64,000 nucleotides of DNA from CAYWQB01 sp964460785. GTDB taxonomy: Bacteria > Chlamydiota > Chlamydiia > Chlamydiales > CAYWQB01. Shown here piece by piece: positions 25,107 to 34,129 of the stretch. Each line of letters opens with the position of its first letter. The first letter of the stretch is position 1. Location of the stretch: assembly GCA_964460785.1 (NCBI GenBank), contig CAYWQB010000005.1:62001-126000 (forward strand). The letters are read 5' to 3'. Below the pieces are notes generated by a model that saw only the letters and a list, made by a program, of their open reading frames with translations, had not been told where the DNA came from and searched no databases. Both the position numbers and the translations under genes were made by a program.

Positions 25107-27278
25107 ATGTTAAAATTCTTTCGAACCTATCAAAAAGCAATTTTTTTAGTTGTTGCGATTCTTGTTAGCTGCTCTATGATTTTCTTTGGTGCTACGGGGC
25201 CAGGAGGAGGGCAGGTGCAGAGAGTGGATAACTCCGTTGTGATGACCTTGCCCTCAGGGCAGCGAGTCACTCGCGATACCATGGAAAAAATGGTACGCTT
25301 CCTTACAGAAAGCTATTTGACTCAAGGGGGAGAGGATAGCCTCCCTTTACATCTCCATGATGGGGTGTTAGAAAAAGACTTTCTTAGCACAGGCTGGTCT
25401 TATGAGCTCACTAAGCGCTATGCAGAGTTACTGCAGCCGGAGTTTGCTAAGCGTGTTGCAGAGGAAAAAAAGTTTCAACTTTATCAGCATCCACATGTAC
25501 CGACTATCTCTATGCAAAACCTTTGGATGCAGTCTGTTCCTGAAATTAATACTGCATATGACCAGTTTGAGCAGGCTTTAGCAAAAGACCCTTTATCTAA
25601 AGAAGCATTTGCAGCACGAAGCAAGCTGTATTTGGCAAATCGACAGCTACCAGAAAGCCTCATGCGCCGCATTCTTCTCTATCAGCAAAATGTGTATGCT
25701 GGAGAGCAAGTAGACCCAGCTCTTTATCACATGGATCTTTCCCTCTTTGGGTATAAAAACTTTGAGGATTGGTTTGGCAAAAAACTGGCACACCTCACTG
25801 CACAAGCAATTTTTTACTTTGCTGATCAAGCAAAATTGGATGGCATTCATGTGACAGCAAAAGAGGCAGAGCAAGATTTTCTATACAATGTGCAAGGCAA
25901 CTTTCAAGCAATCGCTTCTTATACAAATGTGACGCAGCAAGCCCTGCCTCAACTCTTCTCTCGTTCTTTGCAAATGCAAGGATTGACAGAGCAAGATGTG
26001 ATCAAGCTATGGCAGGAAGTTATGCTCTTTCGTAAGTGGAAAAAAGAGGTCGCAGACTATGTTCTGGTTGACAATCTCTCTTTAGAAAGCTTTCAAGCAT
26101 ATGCAGGAAAAGAAGCTGAGGTGAAGGTCTATTCATTACCAGAGACTCTTCAACTCTCTTCGGACGAAGCAAAAGTACAGCTGGCAGCCTATATTCACGC
26201 AGTCACTAAAAATGCAGAAAGCCTGACCTTGGATGAGTTTGCAAAGCACCTGCTTTCTCAGAAGGAAGTAGCAAAAAAGTATCCAGAGATGGTGAGCTAC
26301 CCCTTTACAGTAGAAGTAAAGCACTTGAGTGTAGATGACCATGCAGCCTCTGTGACAGTAAAAGAGACACTTGCTTGGCAACTAGATGCTGCAAACTGGA
26401 AGCAGATGCAGGAAAGTTTCCCAGAACTAGCGATTCTTGATGTAACAGCGTCAACAAAAGAAAGGCTTTTGCTCATTCGCAATCTTCCTGAGAATATTCA
26501 GGGGGACTTAGATCGCTTTGCGCGTCGTCAACTGGTGATGCAAAACCAAGAGGCCCTCTCAGAGGCTTTGCAAGCACAGGATGCCAAGCAGGAAGAGTGG
26601 CTGTTCTTGGCTAATAGCCAGATGGTTGCTGGACCTTTCCGAGAAAAGAAGCAAGATTTACTTGCCAAGTTGCAAGAGGCAGAAGAAGGCTCTTCTTTTA
26701 CCTGGGAAAGTGGTCATGATCACTATTTGATCCAGCTAGAGAGCAAGCAGCTTTCTGCTCTTCTCAGCTTTGAACAAGCAAAGCACTATCGCCTGCTTGG
26801 TGATTTAGTGGAAAAGGTCAAGGCTTCTGTTGATGATGAGTGGATCACTCGTCAACCTGAACAGGTTGATCAAACTCTTCATGCATTTGTTCAGCAGGCT
26901 CATCAAAAAGCGTTACAAGGGGAAGATTTGTCCTCTTTTACTCTAGCAAAAGAAGGTTATTCAGCTGCGAACCAATGGTACCTTAAAGAGAAACTTCAGA
27001 CTATTTCTCGCAGTGATCAAACACCCTTTTTGAACCCAGATAAGGTTTTTGAGTTGCAAGAAGAAGCCTTCTCTGATGTGGCGAAAAATCCTATGGGAGA
27101 TCACTACTTTTATCAAGTTCTTGGCTTTAGTCAGGCTGTAGATCGCAGTAAAGGCTTTGCTATGCAAGAAGAACTTGCTGAAGAACTGAGTTTAGAGTTG
27201 TTTTCCGAAGAGTTATCGCAACTAGAAGAAAAACAGTCTCTGTTTAACCTTAACTACCTTGATAAGACAGTGTCGTAG
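25107..27278 (+). CDS. PpiD/SurA-like membrane-anchored periplasmic protein
   Basis: Residues about 12-30 form a single N-terminal membrane anchor (AIFLVVAILVSCSMIFFGA), as in PpiD, followed by a long charged, helical periplasmic part of about 690 residues with blocks (AIFYFADQAKLDGIHVTAKEAEQDF) reminiscent of the SurA/PpiD N-terminal chaperone domain. I cannot point to an intact parvulin peptidyl-prolyl isomerase motif, so it may be a chaperone without isomerase activity. It probably helps fold outer-membrane or secreted proteins. It ends 13 bases before gcvT on the same strand, so it may share a transcript with the glycine cleavage genes despite unrelated function. Confidence 0.65.
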   Translation: MLKFFRTYQKAIFLVVAILVSCSMIFFGATGPGGGQVQRVDNSVVMTLPSGQRVTRDTMEKMVRFLTESYLTQGGEDSLPLHLHDGVLEKDFLSTGWSYELTKRYAELLQPEFAKRVAEEKKFQLYQHPHVPTISMQNLWMQSVPEINTAYDQFEQALAKDPLSKEAFAARSKLYLANRQLPESLMRRILLYQQNVYAGEQVDPALYHMDLSLFGYKNFEDWFGKKLAHLTAQAIFYFADQAKLDGIHVTAKEAEQDFLYNVQGNFQAIASYTNVTQQALPQLFSRSLQMQGLTEQDVIKLWQEVMLFRKWKKEVADYVLVDNLSLESFQAYAGKEAEVKVYSLPETLQLSSDEAKVQLAAYIHAVTKNAESLTLDEFAKHLLSQKEVAKKYPEMVSYPFTVEVKHLSVDDHAASVTVKETLAWQLDAANWKQMQESFPELAILDVTASTKERLLLIRNLPENIQGDLDRFARRQLVMQNQEALSEALQAQDAKQEEWLFLANSQMVAGPFREKKQDLLAKLQEAEEGSSFTWESGHDHYLIQLESKQLSALLSFEQAKHYRLLGDLVEKVKASVDDEWITRQPEQVDQTLHAFVQQAHQKALQGEDLSSFTLAKEGYSAANQWYLKEKLQTISRSDQTPFLNPDKVFELQEEAFSDVAKNPMGDHYFYQVLGFSQAVDRSKGFAMQEELAEELSLELFSEELSQLEEKQSLFNLNYLDKTVS

Positions 27279-27291
27279 CATGGAGGTTGAG

Positions 27292-28380
27292 ATGCTAATG
27301 CGAACTCCGTTATACGAAAAGCACTGTGCTCTTGGTGCAAAAATGGTGCCATTTTGTGGCTGGGAAATGCCCTTACAATATGCAGGCATGCAGATAGAAC
27401 ATGTAGCTTGCCGAAGCCATGCAGGACTGTTTGACGTCTCTCACATGGGACGTATTGCAGTCTTAGGGCCAGATGCAGAGGTGTTTTTAGACTTTCTTTC
27501 TACTGCGAAAATCGCAGAAAAGCCCGATAAGAGCTGTACCTATACAGCTTGGGCTCAGGAAGACGGAAAAGGGACTGTGGACGATCTCATTGTTTACAGA
27601 AAAGATAACCAACACTTTTTTGTCGTCGTCAATGCTTCGAACCGTGAAAAAGATCTACAGCATATGCGTCACTATGCAAAAGATTATGATGTGGCCATCG
27701 AGCCACGCTTTGCTCACGAAGGGATCCTTGCTTTGCAAGGGCCCAAGGCAAAAGAAGTGGCCACGGCTCTTTTTGAGCAACTAGAAGCTCTGCGCTTTTT
27801 CCGCTTTGAAGAGATCGTATTTGAAGGGCATCGGCTTTATGCATCACGGACTGGTTATACAGGAGAGTTTGGCTACGAGTTTATGGCTCCCAATGAGGTG
27901 CTAGAATCTTTGTGGCAAGCGCTTTTAGACCTTGGGAAAGGCGAGGTGCATCCTATCGGCTTAGGAGCGAGAAATACACTGCGCCTTGAAATGGGATTTG
28001 CTCTGTATGGGCATGAGCTTACAGATACTCTTCCTCCGCATGAAAGCATTGCGAGCTGGGCAGTACACTGGGATAAGACCAACTTCTTGGGTAAAGAGTC
28101 GATGTTGGCCTCCAAAGGGCAAGCTTGTGCTGCAGCTATTGAGATGGAAGGGGAGCGCTCGATTCCTCGTGATGGCTATGCTGTTCTCCGTGATGGCCAA
28201 GTGATTGGTCAGGTGACCTCAGGAGGGTACTCTCCTTCGTTGAAAAAAGGGATCGCTCTTGTACATCTCCAGGAAAAAGTTGAAAAAGGACAACCATTGG
28301 CTGTAGAAATCCGTGGCCAGGCTCACCCCGCACATGTGGTGTCTCTGCCTTTTTATCAGAAAAAGAAAGTAAAGGGATAA
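27292..28380 (+). CDS. gcvT: Glycine cleavage system T protein (aminomethyltransferase)
   Basis: GcvT transfers the methylene group from aminomethyl-lipoyl GcvH to tetrahydrofolate and releases ammonia. TPLYEKHCALGAKMVPFCGWEMPLQY at the start, the middle HVSHMG-type segment (GLFDVSHMGRI), GYTGEFGYEF and the C-terminal OB-like barrel (GQVTSGGYSPSLKKGIALV) are all present in about 362 residues. I chose the ATG at 27292 because GGAGG lies five bases before it; an upstream in-frame start would overlap the previous gene. Five bases separate it from gcvH. Confidence 0.96.
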   Translation: MLMRTPLYEKHCALGAKMVPFCGWEMPLQYAGMQIEHVACRSHAGLFDVSHMGRIAVLGPDAEVFLDFLSTAKIAEKPDKSCTYTAWAQEDGKGTVDDLIVYRKDNQHFFVVVNASNREKDLQHMRHYAKDYDVAIEPRFAHEGILALQGPKAKEVATALFEQLEALRFFRFEEIVFEGHRLYASRTGYTGEFGYEFMAPNEVLESLWQALLDLGKGEVHPIGLGARNTLRLEMGFALYGHELTDTLPPHESIASWAVHWDKTNFLGKESMLASKGQACAAAIEMEGERSIPRDGYAVLRDGQVIGQVTSGGYSPSLKKGIALVHLQEKVEKGQPLAVEIRGQAHPAHVVSLPFYQKKKVKG

Positions 28381-28385
28381 AACCT

Positions 28386-28751
28386 ATGAAAAGATACACC
28401 TCCTCTCATGAATGGATTGAAGTAAAAGATGGCATTGGAACTTGCGGAATTACAGAGCACGCACAGCAAGAGTTAGGCGATATCGTTTACGTAGAACTCC
28501 CTGAAGAAGGGCGTACCGTAGCGAAAGGAGAAGATATCGTAGTATTGGAGTCTACAAAAGCAGCAGCAGATGTCTATGCTCCCATTAGCGGTACCGTGGC
28601 TTCTGTTAATGAAGCTCTTGCGGATGCTCCTGAAACAGTCAATACAGATGCAGAAGGAAAAGGGTGGCTATTTACCCTAAAGATCTCAGAGCAAGCAGAA
28701 CTAGAATCTCTCATGGATGAGTCTGCCTATAAGCAACTTGTGCAGGGGTAG
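28386..28751 (+). CDS. gcvH: Glycine cleavage system H protein
   Basis: The lipoyl carrier that shuttles the aminomethyl group between the P, T and L proteins. The lipoylation lysine is in VVLESTKAAADVYAP (residue about 61). The family motif GITEHAQQELGDIVYVELPEEG precedes it. At 121 residues it is full length. It lies between gcvT and gcvPA with gaps of five and eight bases. The lipoate ligase at 20972-21685 is the likely modifying enzyme; the L protein (lpd) is not in the window. Confidence 0.97.
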   Translation: MKRYTSSHEWIEVKDGIGTCGITEHAQQELGDIVYVELPEEGRTVAKGEDIVVLESTKAAADVYAPISGTVASVNEALADAPETVNTDAEGKGWLFTLKISEQAELESLMDESAYKQLVQG

Positions 28752-28759
28752 TTTGCTGT

Positions 28760-30115
28760 ATGGATTTTGTTGGAAATAGTCGTAAGCAAGTCTCTGAAAT
28801 TCTTGCAGCTCTTGGTATTTCTTCTATTGAAGAGCTTTTTTCTCCCATCCCCTCTGATTTACAGGTTTCTCCTTTGAATCATGATGATGGCCTTTCTGAG
28901 CTAGAAGTGAAGCGGTTGATGCACTCCTATGCAAAAAACAACCAAGCTTCCCATATGCTCTCTTTTTTAGGAGGGGGAGCTTATGAACACTTTATCCCTG
29001 CATTAGCTTCTGCAGTTTGTCAGAAAAGTGGCTTTCTTACTTGCTATACTCCTTATCAGGCAGAGGTCTCTCAAGGTACTCTGCAGGTGACCTACGAGTT
29101 TCAATCAGCCGTTTGTGCGCTCACTGGGATGGATGTCGCCAATGCAGGTGTATATGATGGAGCGTGTGCTGTTGCTGAAGCTGCCCTCATGGCCCTGCGG
29201 GCAAAAAAGGGAAGGAATAAGCTTCTTGTTGCACAAGGCTTGCATCCACACTATCGTCAGACGCTAGAGCAGTACCTCTCTCACTATGATGTTGAGCTTG
29301 TCACTCTGCCATGGAACCAAGAGTTTCTTGCAGATAAGGAGACGCTTGCCGCATTGCTAGATGAGCGCGTAGCTGCTTTGATAGTCCAGTCTCCAAATAC
29401 CCTTGGTTTACTTGAATCTGCAAAGGAGCTTTTTGCACAGGCAGCTTCTGTAGGCGCTCTAAGTATCCTTGCTGCCAACCCTCTAGCTTATGGACTCTTT
29501 GCTTCTGCCAAAGAACAAGGAGCAGATATTGCAGTCGGGGAGATGCAGCCCTTGGGGATTCCTCTGCAGTTTGGAGGGCCTTATTTAGGGTATATGGCTG
29601 TGCAGCAGCCTTTGGTACGACAGCTTCCTGGACGGATTGTGGGTAAAACACAAGATCTTGAAGGGAAAGAAGGGTATGTACTGACCTTGCAAACCCGTGA
29701 GCAACATATCCGACGTGAAAAAGCAACATCCAACATCTGTACAAGCCAAGCGCTGATGGCTCTTTCCTCTTTAGTGACGATCTTGTGGTACGGAAAAGAA
29801 GGCTTGCGAGAGCTTGCAATGCAAAACTTTCAAAAAGCACACTACCTACAAGAGCGCCTTATTGCGCAAGGGTTTGAGCCCATTTCTCAAGCACCCTTTT
29901 TCAATGAGTTCACTCTAAAAGCTCCTCACTCCATTGCTAGTCAAAAGCAAGAGGCATGCAAGGAGGGCTTAGAGCTGGGGCTTGACTTGTCCCGATTTTA
30001 TCCACAGCTCACGAACCATTGGTTAGTTGCTGTTACTGAAACCAAATCCAAGCAAGATTTAGATCGATATGTTGAGTGGGTTGAGCAAAGGAGTGAAGTG
30101 CATGGATGCCTTTGA
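28760..30115 (+). CDS. gcvPA: Glycine dehydrogenase (decarboxylating) subunit 1
   Basis: N-terminal half of the split P protein that decarboxylates glycine with pyridoxal phosphate. Characteristic blocks are SFLGGGAYEHFIPA, TPYQAEVSQGTLQ and NICTSQALMAL. Its 451 residues match the split-type alpha subunit, and as in that family it lacks the PLP lysine, which sits in gcvPB. It overlaps gcvPB by 14 bases, which suggests coupled, equimolar synthesis of the two subunits. Confidence 0.95.
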   Translation: MDFVGNSRKQVSEILAALGISSIEELFSPIPSDLQVSPLNHDDGLSELEVKRLMHSYAKNNQASHMLSFLGGGAYEHFIPALASAVCQKSGFLTCYTPYQAEVSQGTLQVTYEFQSAVCALTGMDVANAGVYDGACAVAEAALMALRAKKGRNKLLVAQGLHPHYRQTLEQYLSHYDVELVTLPWNQEFLADKETLAALLDERVAALIVQSPNTLGLLESAKELFAQAASVGALSILAANPLAYGLFASAKEQGADIAVGEMQPLGIPLQFGGPYLGYMAVQQPLVRQLPGRIVGKTQDLEGKEGYVLTLQTREQHIRREKATSNICTSQALMALSSLVTILWYGKEGLRELAMQNFQKAHYLQERLIAQGFEPISQAPFFNEFTLKAPHSIASQKQEACKEGLELGLDLSRFYPQLTNHWLVAVTETKSKQDLDRYVEWVEQRSEVHGCL

Positions 30116-31538
30116 AAAGAGCCAGCCAGGTCAAATAGCATACAGCCTACCCACACTTGAGGCCTGCTTTGCAGAGTATCAGCCTCCTCGTGAGTATCTA
30201 CGAGAGAAGCCTGCAGCACTGCCAGAGCTCTCTGAATTGAATTTGACGCGGCACTTCTCCAACCTTGAGCGGATGAATATGTCCATTGATACGCACTTCT
30301 ATCCGCTTGGAAGTTGTACGATGAAGTTGAACCCAAGAATCAATGAAGCTGTCGCAGCCATGCCAGCTTTTAGTGAGATGCATCCTCTCGCAGATACATA
30401 TACTTCGCAAGGATGCTTGCAAGTCATGGGAGAGCTCATTGCGTTTCTATCTAAGCTTTGTGGGATGGCAGGGGGAACGTTAGCTCCAAATGCAGGTGCA
30501 CAGGGAGAGCTTTGTGGTGTGCAAATGATAGCAGCATACCATAAAAAGCGTGGAGATAGTCAACGCACAGAGATGCTTGTACCGGATAGTGCCCACGGGA
30601 CTAACCCTGCTACCGCAGCCATTGCTGGCTTTAAAGCCGTGACTGTTGCCTCCTCTGCAGACGGCGATGTAGACCTTGAAGACTTAAAAAGCAAAGTTTC
30701 AGAGAGAACAGCAGGCCTCATGCTGACAAACCCAAGCACTTTGGGCCAGTTCAGCTCTCAAATCCAAGAGATTGCTAAAGTGGTTCATGATGTTGGGGGG
30801 TTGCTCTACTATGATGGAGCCAACCTAAATCCAATCATGGAAGTCGTGCGCCCCGGAGATATGGGGTTTGATGTCATGCATATTAACCTGCATAAGACAT
30901 TTTCCACTCCACATGGAGGAGGAGGGCCTGGGGGAGCTCCAGTGCTCTGTCAAAAGCACCTTCTTCCTTTCTTACCAATACCTGTGCTTATCCATGAAAA
31001 TGGCCAGTGGGAGTTAAAGGAAGATTGTCCAGATTCTATTGGACGCCTTGCAACCTTTCATGGGAACTTTGGTGTCGCACTGCGTGCCTATGTCTATGCG
31101 CGTATGCATGGATTTTTTGGACTGCGCAAAGTTGCAGAACAAGCGACTCTAAATGCCAACTACTTAAAGCATCAGCTCCAAACTCTTCTGAAGGTTCCTT
31201 TTCAAGGGCCTTGTATGCATGAGTTTGTTTGTCAAACCACGCACTTAAGTGAGAAGGGGATCAAAGCGTACGATGTAGCTAAGCGCTTGTTAGATTATGG
31301 ATTTCACTCTCCAACGGTGTACTTTCCTCTGATTGTGAAGGAGTGCTTCCTTGTAGAGCCGACAGAGACCGAGTCTAAAGAGACTCTTGATGCTTTTATT
31401 GCTGCCATGCGTCAAATCATTGATGAATGTCAAAACGATCCAGAATTTGTCAAAAAAGCTCCTTATACAACACCAGTCCGGCGCCTTGATGAAGTGCAAG
31501 CAGCGAAAAAGCCCGTTCTATGTGCGGAGGTGTCATGA
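30102..31538 (+). CDS. gcvPB: Glycine dehydrogenase (decarboxylating) subunit 2
   Basis: C-terminal half of the split P protein. It carries the PLP-binding lysine in HINLHKTFSTPHGGGGPG and substrate and cofactor blocks FYPLGSCTMKLNPR and DSAHGTNPATAA. Length of 478 residues is normal. I start it at the ATG at 30102, eight bases after AAAGGAG; the open frame back to 30069 has no such site. Its TGA overlaps the ATG of the following flavin reductase (ATGA). Position as fourth gene of gcvT-H-PA-PB is standard. Confidence 0.96.
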   Translation: MDAFEKSQPGQIAYSLPTLEACFAEYQPPREYLREKPAALPELSELNLTRHFSNLERMNMSIDTHFYPLGSCTMKLNPRINEAVAAMPAFSEMHPLADTYTSQGCLQVMGELIAFLSKLCGMAGGTLAPNAGAQGELCGVQMIAAYHKKRGDSQRTEMLVPDSAHGTNPATAAIAGFKAVTVASSADGDVDLEDLKSKVSERTAGLMLTNPSTLGQFSSQIQEIAKVVHDVGGLLYYDGANLNPIMEVVRPGDMGFDVMHINLHKTFSTPHGGGGPGGAPVLCQKHLLPFLPIPVLIHENGQWELKEDCPDSIGRLATFHGNFGVALRAYVYARMHGFFGLRKVAEQATLNANYLKHQLQTLLKVPFQGPCMHEFVCQTTHLSEKGIKAYDVAKRLLDYGFHSPTVYFPLIVKECFLVEPTETESKETLDAFIAAMRQIIDECQNDPEFVKKAPYTTPVRRLDEVQAAKKPVLCAEVS

Positions 31539-32035
31539 AGCATGTGATTGTCATTTCAACAAGCTTGCGGACGCAAAGTCAGAGCCGGCAGCTTGCACAG
31601 CAAGCATATGACTTGTTAAAACCTCGTGATGTCTCAGCGAAATTCATAGATATACGGGACTATGCTCTGCCTGCTTGTGATGGAGAGAAATATCATGAGC
31701 ATCCAGAAGTCTTGCGCTTAGGGGCTGAGATCGAAGCTGCAACACATATTCTCATAGCAGCGCCTATCTATTGCTATAATGTCTCTTCTACTTGCTCATC
31801 CGTCATTGAACTGACTGGACGCAAGGCATGGCAAGATAAGGTGGTGGGTGTTCTAGCGGCAGCGGGAGGGGCTAGGAGTTATATGGCTCCTCTAGGCTTT
31901 ATGAATGGCTTAATGCTGGACTATCGCTGCTGGGTGAATCCCCGCTATGTTTATTTTGAATCTGGTCAGCAAGTAGATGGAGAGGAAATCTCTCAGCGTA
32001 TCGAAGAGTTAGTTTTAATGACAATTCAGAGATAA
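31535..32035 (+). CDS. NAD(P)H-dependent FMN reductase family protein
   Basis: A flavodoxin-fold protein of 166 residues. It has the phosphate-binding start VIVISTSLRTQSQSRQLAQ, the second flavin contact LIAAPIYCYNVSSTCSSVIEL (family usual PxYxxxxx), and AAAGGARSYMAPL in the third flavin-contact position. Such enzymes reduce FMN, quinones or azo compounds with NAD(P)H. The ATGA overlap with gcvPB shows it belongs to the gcv transcript, which ends at the hairpin right after its stop. A link of this reductase with glycine cleavage is not known to me. Confidence 0.82.
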   Translation: MKHVIVISTSLRTQSQSRQLAQQAYDLLKPRDVSAKFIDIRDYALPACDGEKYHEHPEVLRLGAEIEAATHILIAAPIYCYNVSSTCSSVIELTGRKAWQDKVVGVLAAAGGARSYMAPLGFMNGLMLDYRCWVNPRYVYFESGQQVDGEEISQRIEELVLMTIQR

Positions 32036-32036
32036 A

Positions 32037-32068
32037 AAAAAAGGCTTAATGAAAATTAAGCCTTTTTT
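32037..32068 (+). terminator. Rho-independent terminator of the gcv operon
   Basis: A 14-bp stem AAAAAAGGCTTAAT with its complement, loop GAAA, ending in TTTTTT immediately after the flavin reductase stop. The A tract on the other side makes it usable from both directions, and the next gene is convergent. Confidence 0.92.
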
Positions 32069-32098
32069 ATTGGAATCCCTCAAAGATAGAAAGAGGTA

Positions 32099-32563
32099 TT
32101 ACGCTTCACCCTGGGTCGGATCTAGCGTATCCTCTGTAGCAGTTTCATTGGAGTTCATTTCTTCCTCCAAGTCATCCCAAAAAGACGCGCTTGTGTCGTC
32201 GGAACTAGCCTCGTGCTCCCATTCATAGAGCGAGTCTACGACATCTTCTTCGTCTTCTTCAAGCTCTCCAAAGGAGAGATGGGGAATGTCGAAATCATCT
32301 TCTTCGTCTAAAAAGACGGCCGCAGGGTCTTCAAAATCTGCACTGCAAGCAGCTTCAGCTTCTAGAGCTTCTTCATTTGCTGCAGTCGCCTCTAGATTAT
32401 CTAGCTCGTTTTCTGTCTCGAAAGCACTCTCTTCTAGCTCTGTGCGGATGCGATCTGCGTAAGAGTCTGCAAAGCAAGATGCTTGTTCTTCTTCTGCATA
32501 GGTCGTTCCCATAGCCAGTGCGGCAAAGACAGTGACAGATAGTAACAAAGGCTTTCTACTCAT
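32099..32563 (-). CDS. Very acidic exported protein of unknown function
   Basis: The 154-residue protein has a Sec signal peptide (residues 1-23, ending TTYA) and then a mature part of about 131 residues in which, by my count, roughly 49 are Glu or Asp, two are Arg and none is Lys. Only two Cys remain after cleavage (CFADS and AACSAD). No fold can be proposed; such composition suggests a disordered periplasmic or surface polyanion that could bind cations or basic proteins. It lies 127 bases downstream of nqrE on the same strand and ends at a bidirectional terminator. No family recognised. Confidence 0.7.
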   Translation of the reverse strand: MSRKPLLLSVTVFAALAMGTTYAEEEQASCFADSYADRIRTELEESAFETENELDNLEATAANEEALEAEAACSADFEDPAAVFLDEEDDFDIPHLSFGELEEDEEDVVDSLYEWEHEASSDDTSASFWDDLEEEMNSNETATEDTLDPTQGEA

Positions 32564-32690
32564 CGTTGGTGTCCCTTGCGGTTATATGTAATCTTTTGTG
32601 TTCTAGCGCGAATTTAGTAAATGGAAGTTATTTTTTCAAGAGGCAAGTATTAAAAATAGTTTTTTTTGAAAAATTAAGCTTCCATAAATC

Positions 32691-33485
32691 CTATGATCGA
32701 TTCGTCTCGCTTTTATTTTTTTGTGCAATTGCCATTGCTTGCTCTGCCTTGACTTCTCCTGCAGAGCAAGATGTCTCTTCTTTCTTTGCTGGCTTCCCGG
32801 AAGGTTCAGCCAGTTTAATCCCCATCAGTCCCATAAATGCAATAGCCATCAGACCAGTCATGATGAAGGTAATGCCCATCCCATTGAGGCCTTTAGGGAT
32901 ATGTGAGTACTTGAGCTTTTGTCGGATTGCTGAAATCAGAGCAATAGCGAGCCACCATCCGCAGCCTGAGCCAAAAACAAAAATGAGATTAGGGAAGAAG
33001 GGGTAGTCGCGTGTGACGGCAAATAGGCAAGCACCAAGAATGGCACAGTTTACAGTAATCAGCGGTAAAAAGATTCCAAGAGAGTTGTAAAGAGCAGGTG
33101 CAAAGCGCTCAATGAAGATTTCAAGAACCTGCACAAAAGCTGCGATAATAGAGATAAAGATCAAAAATTCTAAGAAACTTAAATCTAAGTTTGATCCATC
33201 AATCCCAATAAAGGATAGCCAAGAGAGTGCACCAGCACCTGTAACAAAGTTGTGGACCAGCCAGTTTAAGACACCAGACATCGTCAATACGAAAACCACA
33301 GCTTTTCCAAGCCCATTAGCAGTTTTAATGCTGTTGGAGCATGCAAGGTAGGTACACATGCCCAAGAAGTAAGAGAGAATAAAGTTCTGAATGAAAATGG
33401 TTTCAATCAGTAGACCTAAAAGGTTGATGAGCTCAAAAGGACCCATCCAAGAAACTTCAGCGAAAAATGTAGGTGTAGGAGTCAT
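32691..33485 (-). CDS. nqrE: Na+-translocating NADH-quinone reductase subunit E
   Basis: Membrane subunit of the Na+-NQR respiratory pump; with NqrD it forms the inverted six-helix pair that holds a 2Fe-2S centre. Seen here are ILSYFLGMCTYLACS and ITVNCAILGACLFAV, each carrying one of the paired cysteines. At 264 residues it is longer than the usual 200, with a loop insertion after helix 3 and a polar Lys/Glu tail of about 40 residues, as I recall also in chlamydiae. Its start abuts the nqrD stop. The nqrA and nqrF genes are not here, which is the usual dispersed chlamydial arrangement. Confidence 0.95.
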   Translation of the reverse strand: MTPTPTFFAEVSWMGPFELINLLGLLIETIFIQNFILSYFLGMCTYLACSNSIKTANGLGKAVVFVLTMSGVLNWLVHNFVTGAGALSWLSFIGIDGSNLDLSFLEFLIFISIIAAFVQVLEIFIERFAPALYNSLGIFLPLITVNCAILGACLFAVTRDYPFFPNLIFVFGSGCGWWLAIALISAIRQKLKYSHIPKGLNGMGITFIMTGLMAIAFMGLMGIKLAEPSGKPAKKEETSCSAGEVKAEQAMAIAQKNKSETNRS

Positions 33486-34126
33486 TATACGTCCTCTTCC
33501 TTTTTAATCAGTCTGGAGAGCCAGATGAATAGCCCAATGATAATAAATGCAGAACTAGCTGTGACGAAAAGTCCGTTATTGCTGTAGTAGCTTGGATGAT
33601 CTGCAGAGATGTAAGCGCTTTCAGGAATGATGCGGTATCCCATCAATGTGCCAAAGCCAAAGAATTCGCGAATTGCACCGACAGCAAAAAGTACAATGGC
33701 ATAGCCAAGGCCAGCTCCTACACCATCTAGGAAAGCAGGAATAGGAGGGACATTTCTCGCAAGAGCTTCTGCGCGTCCCATCACGATACAGTTTGTGATA
33801 ATTAACCCAACAAAGACCGTAAGCTCTTTGGCCATCTCATAGAAATAGGCGAGTAGCACCTCATTTACGACGATCACAAAGGTTGAGATCACTGCTAATT
33901 GAGTGATCATACGAACTGTTGGAGGGGTATAGTTACGAATTAACGAAACAAAAAGAGAGGAGCAGCCTGTAACAAAAATTACAGCAAGTCCCATAGTGAT
34001 AGAGACTTGAATGCTTGTAGTCACAGCAAGTGCAGAGCAAATGCCCAAAATGGCTGTGAGGATCTGATTGTTTTTCCAAAGAGGGTCTAGGAGGTAGGTT
34101 TTCAAGGGCTGACGCTTTTCACTCAT
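33485..34126 (-). CDS. nqrD: Na+-translocating NADH-quinone reductase subunit D
   Basis: Six-helix membrane subunit of 213 residues. Half-motifs ILGICSALAVT and LIITNCIVMGRAEALA mirror those of NqrE and supply the other two cysteine ligands. It is tightly packed between nqrC (three-base gap) and nqrE, in the order nqrB-C-D-E. Confidence 0.95.
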   Translation of the reverse strand: MSEKRQPLKTYLLDPLWKNNQILTAILGICSALAVTTSIQVSITMGLAVIFVTGCSSLFVSLIRNYTPPTVRMITQLAVISTFVIVVNEVLLAYFYEMAKELTVFVGLIITNCIVMGRAEALARNVPPIPAFLDGVGAGLGYAIVLFAVGAIREFFGFGTLMGYRIIPESAYISADHPSYYSNNGLFVTASSAFIIIGLFIWLSRLIKKEEDV

Positions 34127-34129
34127 CGC

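Noticed and set aside
29301..29840. Open frame opposite gcvPA (179 codons)
   Set aside because: Antisense to a strongly conserved gene; no independent signal.
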